Assembly (NCBI GenBank): GCA_934547065.1
Contig: CAKTEF010000010.1
Span: forward strand, 1-64,000
Reading direction: 5' to 3'
From: an uncultured Faecalibacterium sp.
GTDB taxonomy: Bacteria > Bacillota > Clostridia > Oscillospirales > Ruminococcaceae
Length of the DNA: 64,000 bases
Shown one piece after another: positions 59,081-64,000 of the stretch. The notes beneath the pieces were generated by a model that had not been told where the DNA came from, ran no database searches, and saw only the letters and a list, made by a program, of their open reading frames with translations. Each line of letters begins with the position of its first letter. The stretch's first letter is position 1. Position numbers and translations under genes: made by a program.

Positions 59081-61780
59081 TCAGTTATGCTGTTTCAGGG
59101 CACAGACGGCGATGCTCAGGGCGCTCCAGGCAGCCTGGTACATCAGCACCACGGCCACCGACAGCGTGCCGATGCTGCCCGCATAGGTCAGCAGCACACC
59201 GATGGCCACCGAGAACCACACCGACACCAGCTGCACCGTGGTGGCGCTCGTCTCGGCATTCTGCGCCTGTTCGGCCGCACGCAGGCCGCCGATCAGGCTG
59301 GCAAAGCCCTTGTCGTGGAGCATGCAGCAGCGGGCGGCATCCTCCGGCTGGGCCGGGGCGGCCTCCAGCGCGGCGCACTGCTCCTGATCCAGCAGAGTGA
59401 TCATGCCCTCCGGCAGATGGTAGGCCTCGGTGATATGGCGAGCCGTCAGGCTGGGGTCCTTGCAGGTGACCAGCAGCCGGATGTTCTCCCGCTGCAGCAC
59501 TTCCAGCCCGCGGGCCGTGTTGCGGCCGCCCACCGTGCGCAGCACGAACATGGCGTGCAGGCTGCCCGAAACGGCCAGATACAGGATCTGCAGCGCCCCT
59601 TTTTGGGAGTGCTCGTCCTCATATTCCTGGTCGGGCAGGGGCACGCCCTCCCGCTCCATGTACAGCCGGCTGCCGATCAGCACCCGGTTGTTATCGCACC
59701 AGGCGGAAAAGCCCAGCCCGCGGTGGATCTCCAGATCCTTGACGGGGTACAGGATCTCCGTCCGGTCCTCAATGATCTGGCGGAACAGCCCCCGCAGCGT
59801 ATCGCAGCTCTGGTTCAGGATGCTGGCCGCATACAGGATGGCCCGGTCGATCCGGCCGCCCTTGAAGATGCGGAGATCTTCCAGGTTCACGCTGTCCGGC
59901 GCAAACAGCTCGTCGGCATCCACCTGTACGGTGTCCACGCCGCCCAGCTCCTCAATGGCGGCCCAGCCGGGCACCACAGCGCCCGCCGCCGCAGCCGTTT
60001 TCTGGAGCCGCAGCGAGGCGATGCCCGCGATCAGGGTCGAGGACAGGGGCGCACCCATGCACAGCATGGCCGTAAAGGCCGCTGCCATGCCGTTGATGCC
60101 GCCGCCAAACAGCAGGAACACCAGCCCGCTGAGCACTGCGGCCCCCAGCAGGAGATAAGATGTTTTGCGGGAGCGGCGCTCGCTGGCGCGTTCGCCAAAG
60201 CTCTGCTCCACAAGGCTTTCGTCCCACTGCACCGGGCGGCTGAGCAGCACCCAGGGGTCTTTCTGGTCCAGGCTCCGGGCCAGCACCCGGATCAGGTCCT
60301 TATCCCGGACGCGGAACGCGCCCTGCAGGCCCTCCGGCGATTTCTCCGCCAGCTGGTAGCCGTTCCGGACGGCTGCCAGCAGCACCCGGCTGCCCAGCAG
60401 CGCCAGGAACAGCCCCAGCGCTGCCACACCGGACAGCAGGGTCCAGCTGGAAGCCTGATAGCTGTTGGCATTGAGCAGCGCCACCGCCGCCTGGAGCGCA
60501 GCTCCGCAGGCGGCCAGCGCAGGCATGGTATCGGCACTGGGGCGGCCCCGCAGACCGGCCAGGCCGTCCCGCAGTACGGGCCAGCCCACGGCCAGAGCCG
60601 CTGCCAGAAAGAGCAGATTGGCCGCATAGAATGCCGCCGGGGCCGCCTCCGGGGCCAGAGCGGCCACGGGGGCCAGCAGGCCCGCAGCCACCAGCCCAAA
60701 GTGGAGCAGCACCACCGCCAGGATGCCGCCCAGCACGCAGCGCAGCGTCAGCTCTGCGCTCATCTTATGCAGCCGCTCCCCCACCTGTTCCGGGGTCTCC
60801 GGCTCGGCCGGGGCTTCGGCTGCTTCCGGCCCGGCTTCCTCCACCGGCGCTTCCGGGGCAGGCTGCTGGGCCTGTGCCGGGGCGGCGGGTTCTTCCTCCA
60901 GCCCCAGCAGCGGCAGGCTCATACTGTCGTCCATGCCGGGGGCTTCCGGCCGGGCCGGGGCCTTGGGGGCATCCTCGTCCTCCCCTTTTCCAAAAAAGTG
61001 GAACGCCGGGGCCTGTTCCGGCGCTTCTGCCCTGGGTTCCGGGGCCGTTTCCGGTTCAGGATCCGGCACCGTTTTCACGGTCTGGTCCTCGGCAAACACC
61101 ATCGGGATCACCGGCTTCTGCGGCGGTTCCGGAGCGGCAGGCGGTTCCGGCTCTACGCCCAGCACCTCCTGCGGGGCAGGCCGGGCTTCCTCCACCGGGG
61201 CGGGCCGGGCAGGCGCTGCGGGTTTGGCAGGCCTGCCAAAGAGCATGGCTTTCAGCTCCGCCATCTCCTCGTCCTCTTTCTGCTCCTGCGGGGTCAGCGG
61301 CTCGCGCCGGGGCTTGTACTTTTCCGGCTTGGGGGCAGGTTTTTCCGCAGCCCTGGCAGGGGCGCTCGGCTTGGGCGGCTCCTCCACCGCCGGGGCTTCC
61401 GGCTCCGGCATCGCGGTCTGGGGCAGCCGCACAGGCTCCTGCTCCGTTTCTTCCGGAGCAGCCGGGTCCAGTGCAAGCTCCAGGTCGGCTTCCGTTTCTT
61501 CTTCCCGGCCCAGCACGATCTCACCGGTGGGCGGCAGCTCGGTACGCTCCCCGGTCTGCGGGGCAGCGCTTGCTTCCTGCTCTGCCTGTTCCGTTTTTTC
61601 ACGGTGGAAAAGCCGTCCCAGCAAGCCGTTGGAGGCTTCTTTTGCCTTTTCCTCCTCCCGGCGCTTCATTTCTTGGGGTACCTGTGCCACGCTGGTGCTG
61701 AAAAACGTGCGGAACTTCTCGTTCTGCGCGTCGATCTCCTCCTGCGTCAGCTCTTTGCTGCGCTTATCGTCCTTTGGCAT
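59081..61780 (-). CDS. Degenerate P-type-ATPase-like membrane protein with disordered N terminus
   Basis: An 899-residue protein. Residues 1-335 are acidic and Pro/Ala/Glu-rich, with no predicted fold. Then come helices at about 345-375, 382-402, 420-437, 445-472, 543-560 and 563-590, a cytoplasmic part (600-845) and two last helices. The order matches P-type ATPases: CMGAP (574-578) where metal pumps have CPC, VDTVQVDADELF (615-626) where the phosphorylation motif DKTGT belongs, GFSAWCDNNRVLIGSRLY (690-707) like the N-domain ATP loop, and VTCKDPSLTA (771-780) like the TGD motif. The KTGT residues and the GDGxND hinge are missing, so ATP-driven transport is unlikely. Co-directional with rlmB. 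Confidence 0.65.
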   Translation of the reverse strand: MPKDDKRSKELTQEEIDAQNEKFRTFFSTSVAQVPQEMKRREEEKAKEASNGLLGRLFHREKTEQAEQEASAAPQTGERTELPPTGEIVLGREEETEADLELALDPAAPEETEQEPVRLPQTAMPEPEAPAVEEPPKPSAPARAAEKPAPKPEKYKPRREPLTPQEQKEDEEMAELKAMLFGRPAKPAAPARPAPVEEARPAPQEVLGVEPEPPAAPEPPQKPVIPMVFAEDQTVKTVPDPEPETAPEPRAEAPEQAPAFHFFGKGEDEDAPKAPARPEAPGMDDSMSLPLLGLEEEPAAPAQAQQPAPEAPVEEAGPEAAEAPAEPETPEQVGERLHKMSAELTLRCVLGGILAVVLLHFGLVAAGLLAPVAALAPEAAPAAFYAANLLFLAAALAVGWPVLRDGLAGLRGRPSADTMPALAACGAALQAAVALLNANSYQASSWTLLSGVAALGLFLALLGSRVLLAAVRNGYQLAEKSPEGLQGAFRVRDKDLIRVLARSLDQKDPWVLLSRPVQWDESLVEQSFGERASERRSRKTSYLLLGAAVLSGLVFLLFGGGINGMAAAFTAMLCMGAPLSSTLIAGIASLRLQKTAAAAGAVVPGWAAIEELGGVDTVQVDADELFAPDSVNLEDLRIFKGGRIDRAILYAASILNQSCDTLRGLFRQIIEDRTEILYPVKDLEIHRGLGFSAWCDNNRVLIGSRLYMEREGVPLPDQEYEDEHSQKGALQILYLAVSGSLHAMFVLRTVGGRNTARGLEVLQRENIRLLVTCKDPSLTARHITEAYHLPEGMITLLDQEQCAALEAAPAQPEDAARCCMLHDKGFASLIGGLRAAEQAQNAETSATTVQLVSVWFSVAIGVLLTYAGSIGTLSVAVVLMYQAAWSALSIAVCALKQHN

Positions 61781-61825
61781 CTCTGTCCCTCCCTGTTCTG
61801 GTCCCTGCGGGAAGCCCCGCAGCCG

Positions 61826-62629
61826 TTACTGCTGTGCGGCGCGCTGGCTCTGGATCTCGTACAGGATGATGCCAGCCGCCACCGAGACGTTGAAACTGTC
61901 CACACCGGTGCCCTGGGCAGCCATGTCCAGCCGCACCACGCCGTCGCAGAGCTTTTTCACCAGCTGCGAAACACCGCTGCCCTCGCTGCCCAGCACCAGG
62001 GCAATGGGGCCGGTCAGGTTGTTCTTGCGCAGGGGCACGCCGTCCATATCGGCACAGTAAACGAATACGCCCTGCTCTTTCAGGCGGCGGATCGTCTCGC
62101 CGATGTTGGCCACGCGGGCCACCGGCAGCCGCTCGGCGGCACCGGCGCTGGATTTGATCACGGTGGGGGTCACCGAAGCGCCGCCCCGCTTGGGGATCAC
62201 GATGCCGTGAGCACCGCACAACAGCGCACTGCGCATCACGGCCCCAAGGTTGTGCGGGTCCTCGATCCCGTCGCTCAGCACCAGGAACGGCGGCTCGCCC
62301 TTGGCTCTGGCCGCCGCCAGAAGATCCTCCACGGTTACATATTCGATCTCGCTGGCAAAGGCCGCCACGCCCTGATGGCTCTCGGTGCCGGTCATCAGGC
62401 GCAGCTTGTTGGGGTGTACCCGCTTGACGGTGGCACCGGCCTCTTTGGCCATGGCCGTATAATAGGCTGCCACGGCCGGGGCCATCCCCTCGGCCAGCAG
62501 CACGGTATCCACACCGGAGCCGCTCTTGAGCAGCTCCGTCACGGGGTTTTTGCCGTAGACCAGGCTCTCATTTTTCTGCGGTTCCTCCGCCGCGCGGCGG
62601 GGTCGGCGGGGCATTTTCTGTTCGTCCAT
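61826..62629 (-). CDS. rlmB: 23S rRNA 2'-O-methyltransferase RlmB (SpoU family)
   Basis: A 267-residue SpoU-type methyltransferase. An N-terminal substrate-binding domain (LVYGKNPVTELLKSG to SHQGVAAFA) is followed by the SPOUT knot with motif 1 DGIEDPHNLGAVMRSALLCGAHGIVIPKR (key NLGAVMRSA), motif 2 ALVLGSEGSGVS and motif 3 LDMAAQGTGVDSFNVSVAAGIILYE. It probably methylates G2251 of 23S rRNA. ATG at 62629 follows GGAAGGAG; the open frame upstream is not coding. The N-terminal 20 residues are basic and Pro/Arg rich. Confidence 0.92.
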   Translation of the reverse strand: MDEQKMPRRPRRAAEEPQKNESLVYGKNPVTELLKSGSGVDTVLLAEGMAPAVAAYYTAMAKEAGATVKRVHPNKLRLMTGTESHQGVAAFASEIEYVTVEDLLAAARAKGEPPFLVLSDGIEDPHNLGAVMRSALLCGAHGIVIPKRGGASVTPTVIKSSAGAAERLPVARVANIGETIRRLKEQGVFVYCADMDGVPLRKNNLTGPIALVLGSEGSGVSQLVKKLCDGVVRLDMAAQGTGVDSFNVSVAAGIILYEIQSQRAAQQ

Positions 62630-62866
62630 CTGTGTGTTCTCCTTCCGTTCTATGGCAAGTCCGGCCCGGCAGGGCCATCCCTGAAGATTGCATTGACGCA
62701 TTTCTGCATGTTCTGACATGAACTCATCATAAAGTATAACATACTGCGTCATTCTTTGCCATAGAATTCCCGGTTTTTCTGCCCTGGAATTTCCCGGCCC
62801 GGCCCGCCTGTTCTCAGACAGACCCACCCTTTGCGGCAAACCGCACAGAATTTTTGGGGGCAGAAG

Positions 62867-63156
62867 TTTTCCACAATTTTCAGCCTATACAATCGGTAGA
62901 GGGCCATTCTTTTTTCCACATGTTGAAAACCCTGTGGAGAATGTTCAAAAATCAAGCTTTGGCGTACACTTTCCGGGTGGAATTCCACACATTCAACCAA
63001 CTTTTCCACATTCAGGACTCGACACCGGCCGATCCGCCCGTACTTTTTGTAGAAATCAAGTCGGAATTGTGACAGTTTTTTGAAGAAGAATTTCACACAT
63101 TTTGCCACAATGCCCAACATCATTTTCCCCAGTGTGGATTTGTGTTGAAAACCACA
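62867..63156. promoter_or_regulatory. Cluster of DnaA-box-like nonamers upstream of fba
   Basis: In 290 AT-rich bases: TTTTCCACA at 62867, 62912 and 63002; TTCTCCACA (reverse) at 62933; AATTCCACA at 62981; TTTGCCACA at 63101; AAATCCACA (reverse) at 63133; AAAACCACA at 63148. The DnaA consensus is TTATnCACA. No dnaA, dnaN or rpmH gene is near. The 500 bases 62760-63270 hold no gene apart from this. Confidence 0.5.
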
Positions 63157-63164
63157 CTTCCGCC

Positions 63165-63193
63165 TTGATTTTACCGCCTGTTTGGGGTATACT
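63165..63193 (+). promoter_or_regulatory. fba promoter
   Basis: TTGATT, 17-base spacer, TATACT, about 86 bases before the start codon and directly after the nonamer cluster. Confidence 0.8.
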
Positions 63194-63278
63194 AACGTTA
63201 CAGGTTCGTTAAAGGATGTGCAAAGTTTGTGCATTCAAACGGCGTTTTCACCCCAATTAAAATCTGGAGGTAATTATA

Positions 63279-64000
63279 ATGTTGGTAAACGCAACCGAAA
63301 TGCTTCTCAAGGCCCGTGACGGCCACTACGGTGTGCCTCAGTTCAACATCAACAACCTGGAGTGGACCAAGGCAGTCCTGACCGCCTGCGAGGAGCTCAA
63401 GAGCCCCGTCATCCTGGGTGTCTCCGAGGGTGCCGGCAAGTACATGACCGGCTTCAAGACCGTTGCCGCCATGGTGGATGCCATGGTGGACTCCATGGGC
63501 ATCACCGTTCCCGTTGCCCTGCACCTGGATCACGGCACCTATGAGGGCTGCAAGGCCTGCGTGGAGGCCGGTTTCTCCTCCATCATGTTCGACGGCAGCC
63601 ACTACTCCATTGAGGAGAACGTGGAAAAGACCAAGGAGCTGGTCGCTCTGGCACACGCTCACGGCATGAGCATCGAGGCTGAGGTCGGCTCCATCGGCGG
63701 CGTTGAGGACGGCGTTGTGGGCGCAGGCGAGATCGCAGACCCCGCGGAGTGCGCAAAGATCACCGACCTGGGCATCGACTTCCTGGCTGCCGGCATCGGC
63801 AACATCCACGGCGTTTACCCCGCCAACTGGAAAGGCCTGGACTTCGAGGCTCTGGACCGCATCCACAAGGCAACCAACAACATTCCTCTGGTCCTGCACG
63901 GCGGCACCGGCATCCCCGACGAGATGATCGCAAAGGCCATCTCCCTGGGAGTTTCCAAGATCAACATCAACACCGAGTGCCAGCTGGTGTTTGCTGAGGC
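63279..64000 (+). CDS. fba: Class II fructose-bisphosphate aldolase (3' end outside the window)
   Basis: The first 240 residues of a zinc-dependent aldolase that splits fructose 1,6-bisphosphate in glycolysis. VPQFNINNLEW, the zinc-ligand area VALHLDHGTYEGC, FDGSHYSIEENV, IEAEVGSIGG (zinc-binding Glu region), GNIHGVYP and VLHGGTGIPDEMI (zinc His and phosphate loop) are all present and in order. The frame is open to the last base of the window, so only the C-terminal quarter is missing. A strong CTGGAGG lies 10 bases before the ATG. Expression is probably high, judging from the clean promoter and codon use. Confidence 0.96.
   Translation, partial: MLVNATEMLLKARDGHYGVPQFNINNLEWTKAVLTACEELKSPVILGVSEGAGKYMTGFKTVAAMVDAMVDSMGITVPVALHLDHGTYEGCKACVEAGFSSIMFDGSHYSIEENVEKTKELVALAHAHGMSIEAEVGSIGGVEDGVVGAGEIADPAECAKITDLGIDFLAAGIGNIHGVYPANWKGLDFEALDRIHKATNNIPLVLHGGTGIPDEMIAKAISLGVSKININTECQLVFAE

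Noticed and set aside
59009..62716. Plus-strand open frame of about 1235 codons opposite the P-type-ATPase-like gene and rlmB
   Set aside because: Composition (Arg, Gly, His rich) and lack of start signals show it is a shadow; RlmB motifs on the minus strand are unambiguous.
62867..63156. Chromosomal origin (oriC)
   Set aside because: DnaA-like boxes are present, but dnaA, dnaN, rpmH or parA/B genes are not, and no clear DNA-unwinding element was identified. Kept only as a cluster of sites.

Overview
The window looks like a chromosomal segment of a Gram-positive gut anaerobe of the Oscillospiraceae/Ruminococcaceae, most like Faecalibacterium or a close relative (Gemmiger, Subdoligranulum). 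This is inferred from family content and style: high-GC coding sequence, many TTGnnn-17-TAtaaT promoters, a T-box leader, a FeoA-FeoA-FeoB-Cys-rich iron cluster, XpaC/TelA, YitT proteins, a LytTR/GHKL system, and palindromic repeats between genes. No rRNA, tRNA, CRISPR array, phage or transposase gene was seen.

Layout. 1-3250: tail of an upstream gene, then a visibly AT-richer three-gene Gtr-type glycan-glucosylation operon (GtrII-like, GtrB, GtrA). 3252-5830 (minus): polar amino-acid ABC importer. 5940-6240: repeat units. 6283-7720: divergent nitroreductase and a secreted CxxC protein. 7930-14861: peptide-type (Opp) importer without a binding protein, an acyl-CoA-ligase-like enzyme and a secreted SGNH hydrolase. 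14928-22975: an iron-related region with a CydDC/YbtPQ-like ABC pair, a DtxR-like regulator, a Cys-rich FeoB partner, FeoB, two FeoA and a DUF3793 protein, with shared candidate operators in front of the three transcription units. 23113-30118: HExxH protein, GNAT enzyme, a 47-residue membrane protein with a possible RNA switch in its leader, a P-loop kinase, a MacB/FtsX-type ABC system and a toxin-antitoxin pair.

30206-34759 (minus): RodA, YitT, CobW-like GTPase, YczE-like protein and GT51 glycosyltransferase, probably one envelope operon. 35013-38992: secreted caspase-fold-like protein, TsaE-TsaB-RpiB, repeat units, Upp. 39063-42671 (minus): XpaC-TelA-LemA-TPM stress operon. 42787-51915: DNA glycosylase, HAD phosphatase, ArsP-type permease, TcdA, MnmA, CCA-adding enzyme with an in-frame repeat insertion, RNase Z, a small membrane protein, and a Trp T-box driving TrpB2. 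51970-58964 (minus): BIG2 surface protein and a LytTR/DUF559/GHKL/paired-ABC operon. 59081-62629 (minus): a degenerate P-type-ATPase-like protein with a long disordered N terminus, and RlmB. 62860-63160: a cluster of DnaA-box-like nonamers. 63279-end: class II fructose-bisphosphate aldolase, cut by the window edge.

The most interesting items are the pseudo-P-type ATPase, the anti-SD/SD leader of the small membrane protein, the iron-operator set with a possible short regulated RNA, the DnaA-box-like cluster, the repeat insertion in cca, and the caspase-like secreted protein. All functional statements are read from sequence motifs only; no database search was possible.
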